Shown here piece after piece: positions 50,146-61,577 of a DNA stretch of 64,000 bases. Source of the DNA: Rutpela maculata (lineage: Eukaryota; Arthropoda; Insecta; Coleoptera; Cerambycidae). The position numbers and the translations under genes were made by a program. The first letter of the stretch is position 1. Every line of letters begins with the position of its first letter. Location: the NCBI GenBank assembly GCA_936432065.2, contig OW386290.2, forward strand, positions 55,074,843 through 55,138,842, given 5' to 3'. The notes beneath the pieces are model-generated. The model saw only the letters and a list, made by a program, of their open reading frames with translations, was not told where the DNA came from and made no database searches.

Positions 50146-50399
50146 AGACTAATGATGGTAATTTTAGGAGTAATTACACAGGCACATAAAAAAAATTCCC
50201 AAGGTGAAAGGTACCTATCCTAATGTTATTTGAGCGGCTAAATTCGGGGTTAAATGGATATTAAATCTAAGACAATGACATGTGTTGAAATGAAACTTCT
50301 GAATCATTTAAAATGGCTCTAGTCACATACTTCCAACGTTCTGTCGAACGACGGACACGATGGTGGGGTACTTTTTCCCCTAAAAAAAAAACTACTACT

Positions 50400-50650
50400 A
50401 CCCCTCGTTCTGATTCTTCCATACTACGCTTGTGAGAGCTTGACAGATTGGGGTTATTATTACAGGGAATATTGATAAATCGAGTATATTTTGATCAGGA
50501 GACACCAAAAAACCCCCCGGGGTTTGGAATCACCCCCTCCCTGAATGACAAAACATTCCAAAAATACTGCGATAGGCCGAAGAACGGTTTCCTCCCGTTT
50601 TCGGAAGCGAGGAACACGATAGTGACCATATTTTCTCTTCTACCCTATTA
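50400..50650. repeat. Divergent relative of the 885-2235 repeat
   Basis: CGCTTGTGAGAGCTTGACAG, GATAAATCGAGTATA, CCCCCCGGGGTTTGGAATC and TTTTCGGAAGCGAGGAACAC parallel the block order of 885-2235. A single, degraded copy. Confidence 0.5.
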
Positions 50651-52199
50651 GAACTTTTGTTCAGTATAACCAGGAGAACTTTTTCCCAAAATTTCAATTT
50701 TGACAATTTTTATTTTCATTTTGACCGAACAGCCTTTTCTTATACTTTTCTGCGGCATCTTTTGAGTGTCGTTTAATTTTTGAGAGTTCCATCCACTGCG
50801 CACTAGTCCTAGCTTGATGCAAAAACTACAGTGGGACCACTGCCGAACAATAATATCCTATAGTTTGTAAAAAAATGTTATTACTATAAATCGTTTTTAT
50901 TGTTTCGCTTATTTATTTTGCGTTTATGAAACTTTTTTCAATTTTTGCCCACTTTACACTAACATAGCTTGATGAAAATAAAATAGAACCAACGGCGAGT
51001 CATAACCTACAGTTTTAAAAAAATTCATAGAAATCGCTGAATCCAGAGTAATATTTGAACATATATAACGAGTCGAATTGAGAACCTCCTCCTTATTTAA
51101 AGTTATTTAAAGTCGTTTAAAAATAAGTGTTTTTAAGAATAACATTAAAATATCAGAAACTTCAACTCGACTTCTACAGATTTCCGTCATAAAATTGAAA
51201 GAAAAATTAGTAAGAGGTAGTGCCCAGAATTATTAATTTGTTATTGCTGTTATCTGGAAGATGTATTAGAGAAATATAAGTTATTATAAAAGTATCACAA
51301 GTTTCTATATATGAAACCATCTCACCGAGACCAGGAAAGTAACTTATATAACTTTAAATCAGTTTGAAATTTATATATCTTTATAGTGCTCGGCAAACTT
51401 ATAAAAGAGACATTAAATTCTTAATCTTCCGTTGTTTATACTAGTATAAAGAAGAAGGCATGGCAGAGCAAAAATAACTTTAAGAGTGCCATAAAATAGT
51501 ATGACCCATTGTTGGAGGAATCACCTCAGAATATTAGTATATTTCGTATTATAAATTTTACATTCTTATTGTTCAGCACGGAGATTACGACAGATGCAAA
51601 AATAAAATGATTAAGGACAAGGCCAAACTATGATTAAAGCGCGGTTAAAACTACTTCGCTACAATAATAAATTCTGACTAGCTACCTCTCTGTATACAAG
51701 AGGCCGGATGGGCTACTGGCTACTTAATTTATAATTTATTACTGAATTAGTAAAATTTAAAAGCAAATCATAAGAATTGAAACTCCACGAAATTTAAAGT
51801 ACAGAGAAAAATATATGTATTTACACAATACTTCCTTTTTCTTGGCACCTTTAATCTATTAATTATTCCTCTGCCGTATATTTCTTAAATAAAAGTATAT
51901 CATGTTTTTTTTTGTGGCAATAGTGACTACTACATTCCAAATACTATTTTCCACCATTGTTTCTTAATTAATTATTGTTTATGGTGACTATCCTGTATAT
52001 TCTTCTCTAAAAATATCTTCTTCTTCTTTTTGGGAGGGCGTTGCCGGCGCGTTAGCTAACCGGAGCAAGAAATCCTTCTGAAATCCCCGAAGAGAGACCA
52101 GATCGGAACCGCTTTCCCAGTACTGCAGTCTGATCTGTGCCGTCCTTTTAATGCCTACATCTCCCGTTCACAATTCTGATTAGAGGTTCAGGAACAAGA
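50651..52199. other. Unassigned AT-rich sequence
   Basis: About 1.5 kb. A GC-richer end (52020-52199) may be the 3' UTR of the R1-clade relic that follows on the minus strand. Nothing else recognised. Confidence 0.35.
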
Positions 52200-53114
52200 T
52201 CTCAATACCTTCTGCGTGAGTCTTGTGTTTATTGCTCCTCTTTCTTTTTTTCCCTTTTGTCTCTCTTTAAGAATCTCGATTCTGCATCCTAGTAGTGCTT
52301 ATTGCGCAGCATATTGTCCATGATGTTGTCTGGTATCATTTGGGCATCCACCGTAATTTCCGACGAGATTTTTTCTCAAGTTCATCTGTCACATTCGAAG
52401 AACGTGTGGTATGCATCGTCTTCGGGTTCTATCTCACAGTAGACCCATTCCCGATTTTCCATTTTTCCCATTTATTTAGGTAGGATCGGAAAAAGCCATA
52501 TCAAATCAAGCATTGCGTTAAGTGGTAACCATGTAGTTGTCCGCCCTATTAATATGGTTGTCTACCAGCGTCGTTATCACTTATATATGAGGCGAGATCT
52601 TTCTTCTCTCTTCGCCCTGTTGCTGTCTATTTGTCTTGCTGGAGAAAATTTTGCGCTCTTGTGCAAGTAAATCAGTCGGAGGTGTTCTGCTATCACCAGG
52701 ACGGCAGGTTCTAATACCAAGCGCTTACCACCCTTGGCGTCCCTTTTTGTTGTACCGCAGTGAGGCGTTTTCAGTGTTTCTCTGCCCGCAGTGCATCTGC
52801 CTAGATCTTCGCTCCGTAAAATAGGATAGATTGGGTCGTAGACATTAGCAGCCTGAGCTTGCTCGCACTGGGACCAGGTACATTTGCTATTACTCAGCTA
52901 AGTGCAACTTGTCATGTCCAGTGTCATGGGGATTCTCCTCTTCGTCAGTATTGCCATCTCGGTGATGTTTACTGCTAGCTTTATCTTGTCGTACTCTAGT
53001 CAACAGTTCACGCGTGGCATCAGCTGATATAGTTTGTTTTGGGCATGTTCGCCGTCTCGTGCCCTGATAGTTGCTGCAATATTGCTGAACTCAACTATTT
53101 ACGTCCCTTCTGGT
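52200..53114 (-). pseudogene. R1-clade non-LTR retrotransposon, RT C-terminal half
   Basis: Minus-strand frame: PEGT, stop, IVEFSNIAATIRARDGEHAQ, where the family has a (F)ADD-type catalytic site that is lost here. Then come LAVNITEMAILTKRRIPM and CTWSQCEQAQAANV. Further on are WVYCEIEPEDDAYHTFFECD (the C-terminal Cys-Cys-His-Cys zinc finger of R1-like ORF2) and VDAQMIPDNIMDNMLRNKHY, then SRFLKRDKREKKKEEQ and a stop, the family's usual C-terminus. Only three stops occur in the first 230 codons, so coding character is still visible. R1-clade elements are typical of arthropods; whether this copy was rDNA-specific cannot be told. Confidence 0.78.
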
Positions 53115-53909
53115 GCGGGAGCTAAGTGGCTTTTTCGGAAACTCATCGTTACAAGCATTGATTAATTCTATCGAACTTAAATAACGACAAAATAGACTTC
53201 TGGCATATGTCAGCACGTCGAGTTGGCCATGGTTCAAGATATAAAAGTCAGTGAAATTATATTATCGTTAAGGCAAATTATTTTTGTGTGTACACATTTT
53301 ATGTTTAGAATGAATAAAATAAGATCGCCAGAAAGTGTGGGCCGTGAGTTATATAACATGATCGTTACAAGCTTTTTTTAGGCTGAGCATATTTATTTTT
53401 AACACAGAAAAATTCCCAGAAAGAAACTGCCGGCTAGCCAGATAGAAATGTTTAGGATTTTTTTAGCATATTTCATCTCAGAACTCTAAACTCATCGTTA
53501 CAAGTTCTGGTTCCTTTTTAAAACGTAAACATAAGCTCCTTCAACGATAGAATAGCCTCCCCAGAAAGTTCTTAGTGTCAACAAAAGTACCATAGGCTCT
53601 TAAATATACAGGAATTAACACTTTCGGCTAACTTGACTTCCTACCGCGCCTCAGATGTATTGTATCATTATTACCTTTCTGGCTGCGCCTTTTTTATTCA
53701 TTCTAAACATAAAATGTGTACACACGAAGAAAAATGAGCCTTGTAATGATGACATAATTTCACTGATTTTTAGACAGTGTTTGTGACGCAACTGACAGGA
53801 GGTGCCCCGCCAGAAGTCGATTTTATGAATCGTTATCATTCATTAAACCATAAACATATCCCAAAGTTCATAAAATGATGATGTGCCGAAAAAGCCACCT
53901 AGCTCCCGC
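53115..53909. mobile_element. 795-bp foldback inserted in the R1-clade relic
   Basis: The ends are GCGGGAGCTAAGTGGCTTTT and, read inward from the right, GCGGGAGCTAGGTGGCTTTT. The arms also share TACACATTTTATGTTTAGAA. ATCGTTACAAGC recurs near 53147, 53363 and 53492. CCAGAA stands on both sides in the RT reading direction, but a full duplication is not clean. It splits the RT just before the catalytic block. Confidence 0.75.
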
Positions 53910-54030
53910 TATATTCTGGCAGTTCCATCTTCAGTATCGAATCATTCGTAATATTCCAGAGGGCAGGTCCTAGAATCGACCCATGTGGCACTCTGGAGGC
54001 TACTGCTCTCTATCGAGGACCCTCCATGAG
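53910..54030 (-). pseudogene. R1-clade RT, upstream piece
   Basis: Minus-strand frame RVPHGSILGPALWNITNDSI then LKMELPEY. PxGSxLGPxLWNxxYD is the block B form of R1-like RTs. It joins PEGT of the downstream piece across the inserted foldback. Confidence 0.78.
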
Positions 54031-54700
54031 AACTTATTTTTTATTTGAGGGAGTAGAACTAGTAAGCGAAAGGAAAGTCAAGGAAATATGAAATGTAATG
54101 AGATAAAAATAGATAAAATACTTTAATCCTGCACTCCTTGATTCAAGAATAAGTTCCCTGGCATCGTACAGTAACACCCGTTCACCCAGATAATCCCTAA
54201 GTATACGTAGCAGGGATGGAGGTATCCTAATATGCGCTCCAGTACTTCTATCATGTAAAACATATAGTAAGGTTCTGCCTCGACAGTTGTGTTAACTGCA
54301 TGCCAAATATTACCGTCCTTCATCACATTTTCTTCGTGTTCACCCTGTATATTTCTAATTAAAATAATGACAAGTTTCTTCTTCTTCAAAAAAGTGTTAG
54401 GAATTTGGGTGAGTGGATACCTTACAAAGATCTGTAATTGTCAAATTTTAACGTGGCATTTCGACCTCACATAAGAATCACTTTATAAATTTTTGTATGG
54501 TTTATAACTGAAAATGAATACAAATAACTTGTGTGTATAATAAAATCTTAAAATCACAAAAAAGAAACAGATATTAGCGACCAATTTTTTTCAACATAAG
54601 TACTATACTCTTGGCAAAATATTCTTATCAAAATGGTTTGTTCTATTTGGTTCAAGTTCTTTTTGAAATGTTTCTCTATAATATATAAAACTCTTTGATA
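54031..54700. other. Unassigned sequence
   Basis: An 88-codon minus-strand frame (54123-54389) matches nothing I recognise. No other structure. Confidence 0.35.
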
Positions 54701-54702
54701 TA

Positions 54703-55207
54703 CAGGGTGTAATTAGTTTCACGTCAGTAAAAAAAAAACTGATGATGGGGACCAATTAGACGAACAAAAAACCTTTATAACTTTTTCCTCTAGGGACACT
54801 GAAGAAATCTGACCTAGGTTAAAAATTTAAATGTTAAGGTAGGAGTTATTTTGAGAACCACTGCTTTTCTGGGCCAATGGACATAGTTCCGAATGATAGA
54901 AGTTTCTTAATTACTTTTAAAAAGTCATAAAAACGTGTAATAATTACCGACTTGTGTTCTCGCCGCGCGGTCTCAAACAAAAAAGCGCGGCACTTTGATG
55001 GGACCGCACTAGCGTATTTGATGGTCAAGGGCGCTGACATATGCGATGTAGCAATTCTTAAACAGTATTACTAAACATTTTCGAAATTTTTGTTTATTTT
55101 TTTTTTTCTCCAAAACTGGGTTTTAGTTATATAAGGTTTTTTTAGTTTGCCTAGTCGTTCCCCACCACCAATTTTTTTTTTAATGGCACGAAACAAATTA
55201 CACCCTG
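54703..55207. mobile_element. TA-target element, CAGGGTGTAAT ends, short form
   Basis: A 505-bp relative of 44128-45427 with ends CAGGGTGTAATTAGTTTCAC and, read inward, CAGGGTGTAATTTGTTTCGT. It shares GGGGACCAATTAGACGAACA, TTCTGGGCCAATGGACAT and GTATTTGATGGTCAAGGGCG. ATATA occurs on both sides (54698-54702, 55208-55212). Non-coding. Confidence 0.85.
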
Positions 55208-55559
55208 ATATAATGCATCGATGGGTTTCCCATATATGCTCTCTCTCTCTCGCGCGTACCTATTATCATTAGATCGACCTGGTCTTCCATATATGTATAT
55301 TACTTTGGTAGTGTCAAAAATATTCTGCAAAAATGTTGGCCATTACGAAACACTTTAGATAACTACTGTCTCTAATTATGCAACTACACGATCTCCCCAT
55401 TTCTTAAGTTAAAACTGACCGGGACGCCTGGTAATATTTTTTATTTTCATTTTCTGGAAATAAAATCTTATAATTATAAAACATAAAACAGACTTAGTAA
55501 AAGTAATCATACTAATCATCAATATTCATCATTTAGTCTCTAGCCATTAGTCATATAAG

Positions 55560-55860
55560 TCTATCTATTAGCGGGAACACGAGCTGGGTTTATACCGTCG
55601 TGAGACAGATTAGTTTTACCATAATGATGATTCGTCGTTGCGATGGTAATTCTGCTCAGTATGAGAGGTTCGGACATTTGGTTCACGCACTCGCTCGAGC
55701 GGGCGGGCGGTGGTGCGAAGCTACGATCCGTGGAATTATGCCTGAACACCTCAAAGCCCGTATCCTTTCTAGTCGAAGATGCAACGATATCTCTTGGAGT
55801 TCCGAGAGTGGAAAGGCTCAAAACAATGTGATTTTACTAAGCGGTCGCGGTTCGCCGTGA
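55560..55860 (+). pseudogene. 28S rRNA fragment (pseudogene)
   Basis: It resembles the 3' part of large-subunit rRNA: GAGCTGGGTTTATACCGTCG, GAGACAGATTAGTTTTACC, TAATTCTGCTCAGTATGAGA, TTCACGCACTCGCTCGAGC, GAAGCTACGATCCGTGGAAT and TATGCCTGAACACCTC. Compared with the conserved sequence a block after GAGAGG is missing (the AACCGCAGG region), and many positions differ, including the normally invariant GTTTAGACCG. No rRNA repeat surrounds it. Peptides that can be read from it are meaningless. Confidence 0.9.
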
Positions 55861-56187
55861 TCATCGCACTTGCCCAATCAGTTAGTCTTTTTTCCTAATT
55901 TAATAAAATATTCTTTTAAAAAAATTAGTGCATTAACAACTTTGTCCGACAATCCGTTTCTGATTTTTGAAATAATGCCTCCGGAAAGAGAACACTCTAT
56001 TGTTTTCAATAGATATCGGTTTTATTGTGTATAGTAAGTTACGTAGGTACGAGTATCAAGTAATAACTCGTTAATCTAACATATGGCGCTCTCAGTGACA
56101 GAGTGCGGGAAGCCTGAACTAATGAAGCTTATTATGATCTTTTGTTAATAAAATTATTACAAGCGTGTCTCAAGTCTCGACCCGAAA

Positions 56188-56256
56188 GTCCCGGGACACG
56201 AGACAATTAAATTTGGGGAAAGTCCCGGGACTTCGAGACACGAGACGTCCCGGGAC
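56188..56256. repeat. Three GTCCCGGGAC palindromes
   Basis: The ten-base palindrome GTCCCGGGAC occurs at 56188-56197, 56222-56231 and 56247-56256, joined by CGAGACACGAGAC-type spacers, in otherwise AT-rich DNA. Confidence 0.9.
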
Positions 56257-56279
56257 CCAAACCCTAATAAAGATGTACC

Positions 56280-57340
56280 TCGATCTCGTCAACAAAGTAG
56301 TCATCTTGGAGCTGAAAAAAGATGAATGTATATTTTTGTACATATTTTTGGGGAAAAATAGGTTTATATAATAACTGAAACATCTGACCTATTTAACTAT
56401 AATCTATTAGATATAATATTTTTATTGACGCAAACAATTACTGCATATATTGTTACACTTTTCTTACATTATAAAATACAATGCTAAAAAGAAAATCGGC
56501 AGCTACTGGAAGCGGCTGGAACCTCCCCACCCGGTGGATCTTTGAAGCCGAAAAGAGTACTAAAAAATATGAACGATCTCATTTAATTATATTTATTAAG
56601 TTGAAATATTTTTTTCATATTAAAATAGGAAAAAGTCTTGCTTTCGGTTAATATTTTATTCAATGTTTTAATACAAATATAAGCCTCGTCGGATCCTCGC
56701 CCGGAACCAGCCAGACAACCACGGCGAACACCGCCGAGGCGGGTGTAAGGTTGGACGGGGTAGGTCTGGTTTGGCTTGGAGAAAAATAGAAATGTGAGAT
56801 AGTAGCTCCTACCTTCTGTAGGCAGGCTTAAAAACTAGGTTAAAATTATAATTTGTCCACATGGACCTAAAATTAATATAATAATAAACACAACACTATA
56901 AAAATTAAGTTCGTAGGCAAGAGCACAATAATTTTTATTATTGATACGGAAACACAACTAAACGAAAAAACCCGTTCGTTGGTGATGGGTGGTGGGGATG
57001 GCCATCTTTCAGAAAAACCATATAACTCTTGGCGGACAGCTTCCCTGTCAGCTGTGGTTGTTCATGGTGGATCGTTTAAGTTTGAGTTGATATATCTTGT
57101 TTTATCTTCTGACCTCGACCGATTTTTCACTAAATCGGTCGGGGAAGTAACAGCTGTCAAATTTTTGGTTCCAAAGATTTTCTGGGGGATTTGGTTTTTG
57201 ACGGTTTTCGAAAAAACTTTTAGGTTTTTACCAATGTCTCAAATTGCTTTTAGGTTACGTAGCACTGTTTTTAGGTTATGTTGCTGGATGAATTTCCGGC
57301 GGGATGCCGGACGTAGTGGAAATAGTTTTTAAAATATAGT
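56280..57340. other. Unassigned sequence, partly GC-rich
   Basis: Contains a GC-rich segment at about 56680-56770 and a 117-codon plus-strand frame at 56979-57332 that matches nothing I know. The short repeats TTTTTAGGTT (57217-57270) argue against coding. Confidence 0.3.
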
Positions 57341-57364
57341 GTCACTGTCAGTTTTAAAGTTTTA

Positions 57365-57985
57365 TTGGAAAAAACTCACCGAAAGCGTTTCGGCTACACT
57401 TGTGGGGCTTGTGAGTGGTTCACAAAGGCCTCTCATACCTTCCGTGGCATTGACATACTACACAATGGACTGCGCGTTCCTTATGTTAGAATGCAAGTGG
57501 AATGTTGTCAACATAATAGAGTCATTTTAGGCAACCCACATTACGCATTAAGGGCAAAAAGCTCCGTAATTCTATTAGAAACATAAGGTGTTGTTAAAGA
57601 GAATACTACAAATTGTTACAAATACGATTTTTGACTGGTTTTTAATTGAAAACAATATTAGTTATAATTGTTTATCACAAATATAGAAGAAATACAACAA
57701 TTGTTCAAATTACAAAAAATTAAGTACATTTAAAAATAAAATAAAGAAACCTACTAATTCCAAAATGTAATTTTAAATTTATGGCATATTTTGTAGTTAG
57801 TCCCTGAAATTAAACATAAATAAGTTATTTGTGAGGGTTGTGTGAATAATAAACATTACCCTTAATGCCCTTAATCTGTATTGCTGGTTGCCTAAGATGC
57901 TGACAACACAATTTTTTGGGACGCGCAGTCTATTTATAGTAGGTCGATGTTCCGTGGGCTTTATAAACGTTGAAAAAACTTGAAA
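57365..57985. repeat. Inverted repeat with an open frame in its left arm
   Basis: The left arm (57441-57552: GGACTGCGCGTTCC, TTTAGGCAACCCACATT, GCATTAAGGGCA) returns inverted at about 57862-57985 with many differences. A 73-codon frame (57365-57586) with Cys pairs (YTCGACEWF, VECCQHN) covers the left arm. The right copy has no equivalent frame, so coding is doubtful. Confidence 0.5.
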
Positions 57986-57999
57986 TCTCTCGATGCACT

Positions 58000-58640
58000 T
58001 GACACGTCAAAAATACTCAGCATACAGTCTGCACGCTTTAACACACTAGTCTACCGAACGTTAGGTTAGACTATAAAATATATCTTACTCAAGAAGCGTG
58101 TTATTTTGTTTTTTAATTTTTTTCACGGAAACCAAATGAAAAGAGTGCAAGTGTGATATATCGTTGAAATCGGAATTTTTACTGCAATGGTTAGATTACA
58201 AATTGTAAGTAATCATAAAATAAACAACTTGTTGTGCCAAAATGGCACTAAGCGTAATCCGATCTTAACCAAAACCTTTTCAGATCTTCTGGAGCACTAA
58301 AGAAACCCTCATGCAAAGGTTCATCCAAATTCGTTTAGAAATTTCGCCGCTATCGTGCTAACATACATACACACATACGCACACACACACAGACATTGTT
58401 TTTCAAAAACCAATTTTTTGGGTTCCTGGAACCTCAGCACGTAAAGATTTGATGTTATCTCAGTTTTCGATTTTTAACTAATTTTAGTAACCTCCCACAA
58501 TTGTATGGTGGGGAGGTTAAAATATATATTTATCTAAATTTTTTATTTTAAATTTACTTTTTAAGTTCTTTGAACCCGTGCAGTTACACTCATTATGAAA
58601 ATTGAGGGTATTTTTTTGCCATTGAGGGGGTGAACGGGTG
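58000..58640. other. Unassigned sequence with (CA)n run
   Basis: A (CATA/CACA)n run lies at about 58361-58395 inside a stretch resembling microsatellite-bearing insect repeats (TTCATCCAAATTCGTTTAG, AACCTCCCACAATTG). No partner copy in the window. Confidence 0.4.
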
Positions 58641-59116
58641 TCAAGCACTCGATTCGTGGTCCTCTCCGTGTTCGGCATGCTCGAAAATGGGAGGGAAACC
58701 TTTTTGTCCAGTGGTATGTTGAGCGCTCTCTAACCCCTTTGGGGGGTGGTTAGGTGTCAGGCATGCGTCTCAGGGTTCTCCCCATAATTGGCAGGCTCGA
58801 AAACGGGGGATCAATAAGTTAGATTCCGTGAAACATGATCAATACGCGTTCGACCCCGTTTAGTAGTGATTTTTGGCCGTTTGCGGGTCACTCCAATGAG
58901 AAATTCTGCCACCACCACAGTGTTGAGCGTCCTCGAAAAGGTGAAATCACTAAGAGTCCCTCAGACAATTACAATTATGCATTAACCCCCCCCCCCCATT
59001 TGGGGATGGTTTTTGGCCGTTTTCGGGTCACCCCAACGAGAAATTCTGCCACTACCACGGTGTTCAGCATCCTCGAAAACGGGGGGGAGAACTACTTTGG
59101 TTGCATCAGACAGTAG
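58640..59116. repeat. Tandem duplication, about 138 bp
   Basis: TTTTGGCCGTTTKCGGGTCA, GAGAAATTCTGCCAC and GTGTTSAGCRTCCTCGAAAA occur at about 58869 and 59008. A related, more divergent block lies at 58650-58810. Interrupted by a C12 run near 58987. Confidence 0.7.
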
Positions 59117-60234
59117 TCGGGTTATTCGGGTCTTTTTCCGACTCACACAATCCACTAGAAAGCAATAATTTAATATTAAAACTCTATTATCTCTAGTGAT
59201 GCACTATAACACCATGTGGCAATGGTAAGCCATATCAGAACTAGGGATTATATTGTTTATTCCATTTATATATTGTTTTTTTTCGTATTTATAATATAAA
59301 AGCGAGTTATAAATTACAAGCAATTTCTGTATGACAGTATCGCGTTGAATTCCTTTTTGTTAAATTTCAACATAAATTAGAATGATAACTATAGTGCAAG
59401 TAACAAAGAACAACGTTGGAAAAAAATCCTTACCATTCAATTTCTTTTACGATCTTGCCTCGGTTAATTAGTGACAGTAATGTCTTCGTTTGAACAGGGC
59501 GTTTATGGTGTGATAAAGTGGTGGTAATTTTGTCAATTTATGCAAGTATGAAGGGGATAGGGTCATGAAATTTTATCGCCTCACGAAAAGAAATTTAATG
59601 CTTTGTTATCACCTCATATTTTTTTAAATGAGACGTTCTGGCTATTACTTAGTATTAAGGTAAAATATTTACGACCTTTGTCGCATAAAATATGTCGTTA
59701 AAAGTGAGTGATAATATTCTTTCTTTATCGAGACAGACATCCAAAGCAATTATAAAAATTTATGAAAAGGTTCTACGAAATATTCCTCATCTTCGTCGTG
59801 TTTTATGGCCATGTCTTTCGTATCTGGATGTCGTATACCATATACTAAATAAGCACATTTCTTTGTAGGATGTGAAATTTAAAGAAATAAAAGCGTGTTA
59901 AAAATGCTATTATTTTTCAATAATACGCTTAGTTATTTATAAAACTGAATTGAGTAGGTACTAACGATTTAAAAAAAAATTAACTTCCATCCACTTGTCA
60001 TTTTCTGGGCCAATTTTATTAACATTCTTTTTAATATTATTCTACTATTTCTGTGCCATAGATACTGAGCTCGTTAGTAGAATATGTCAACTATGTAAAA
60101 CAATATAGTGTCGTTGAGTGAAACCATTAACGGTCAAATTTTCTTTGTGAATTATGGACATTATAAAATGCTAGAAAAAATCCTGCCCGCCATCACACTT
60201 GTGGGACAAAATGCTTCTACCACTTGAACAAGTG
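59117..60234. other. Unassigned AT-rich sequence
   Basis: About 1.1 kb with nothing recognised. Confidence 0.4.
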
Positions 60235-60238
60235 TGTC

Positions 60239-60672
60239 AAAGAAAAGTACGTGTTTTTTGTTTTTCAAAATTTGATTTTAAATGGAGCCTATGGAGACAT
60301 GAAGTTTCCCATTTAAATTGCATGGCGAAAAAAATCACTTTTTGGGATTTTTTGAATAACTGTTCAGAGTTAGGGAAAATCTTGCATTATAAGACTAAAT
60401 TAAATAAAAAAATGTAAATTTTTCAGTTAGTTTTTGGGGCACCGTGTTAGGGGCGACAAACCTATACGTATATACATCAAATTCTTCGTTGGATAGTCCT
60501 CTCCAAGTTCTATAAGTTTAATGTAAGATTCTCCCTAACCCTGAACAATTATTCAAAAAATCCCAAAAAGTGATTTTTCCCCCATTGCAATTTAAATGGG
60601 AAACTTCATGTTTCGATTAGGCACCATCTTTAATCAAAATTTTGAAAAACAAAGAAATACGTACTTACTTTT
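60239..60672. repeat. Inverted-repeat element
   Basis: Arms of about 155 bases (60239-60395 and 60515-60672) share TTTTTCAAAATTTGATT, CATGAAGTTTCCCATTTAAA and ATCACTTTTTGGGATTTTTT. The loop is about 120 bases. No duplication identified. Confidence 0.75.
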
Positions 60673-60675
60673 TTC

Positions 60676-61215
60676 GGATTTGGAAACAATTTGGGGGGAT
60701 CGAGACCTTCTATAAAAAATTAAGTCATTTTTGAACCACCCTAATGTACACTATGAAAAACAAATTTACAAAGTTAATTATGAGTCAACCAAAACTGTCG
60801 CTAGTTCCCGAACCAATACCCTTATACGCTCCCCTACTCCTTCCTTTATATGCAACAATAATGTTAAGCGTTATTGCCATTCCATGAAATATAAATATAA
60901 TACCTATATTTTTTATTATTATTTATGACCTACATTATCAGTCTATAACGTAATTACGAACGTAATTATTACATATAAAATATATGATTATCTGGCATAA
61001 CACAATAGTAATTTTTTAATATATCCTCTTTCCTCGTGTAGATGTAATTACGACTACCTCGAACAATAAAAACATTGTTATTGAAATTGTTGCGCTTCGG
61101 TTTTATTGCTGACTGTTCACCGAGTCATATGGTTTCAATATAATAAAGTTATCAATTTTGAGAAATTAATTTGAACCATAAAAACAAATAATCCTGAATA
61201 TAAAAGTTTTTTATG
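60676..61215. other. Unassigned AT-rich sequence
   Basis: Nothing recognised. Confidence 0.35.
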
Positions 61216-61469
61216 TATAGGGTTATTCATTATATATTTCTGTTATTATTGGAAAAAAAAGTTTTGTGTAAAAGTTGTAGGGTTGTATAAGTATTTTTTT
61301 TAAATGCAATTAAAAAAACAATTACTGGCATAGGTCACGTTATATAACATTACAGGTTGTTTTTTAAATGGAAAATCCTGTATGTTTTTACATATTCTTT
61401 TAGATCTTTTTTCCCTTGTTTCAAATATACAAAAAAAAATAAAAAAAAATGAAATAACTAAAAAAATCC

Positions 61470-61577
61470 TGTAGACCAATTCCATGGCCACCAAGCAGCC
61501 CTGATTTAACATCTTTGGATGCATTTTTGTGGGGGTATTTAAAGGACAAAGAGAATTATAACCATGAAATAGTTATA
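61470..61577 (+). pseudogene. Mariner-like transposase C-terminal fragment
   Basis: The frame reads PWPPSSPDLTSLDAFLWGYL then KDKE. The (R/S)SPDLxxLDxFLWGYLK block holds the third catalytic Asp of mariner-like DDE transposases. Upstream sequence is gone or scrambled, and the SINE starts right after it. Confidence 0.88.

Noticed and set aside
55561..55860. Open frames on both strands, 62-86 codons
   Set aside because: The DNA is a 28S rRNA fragment; the peptides are accidental.
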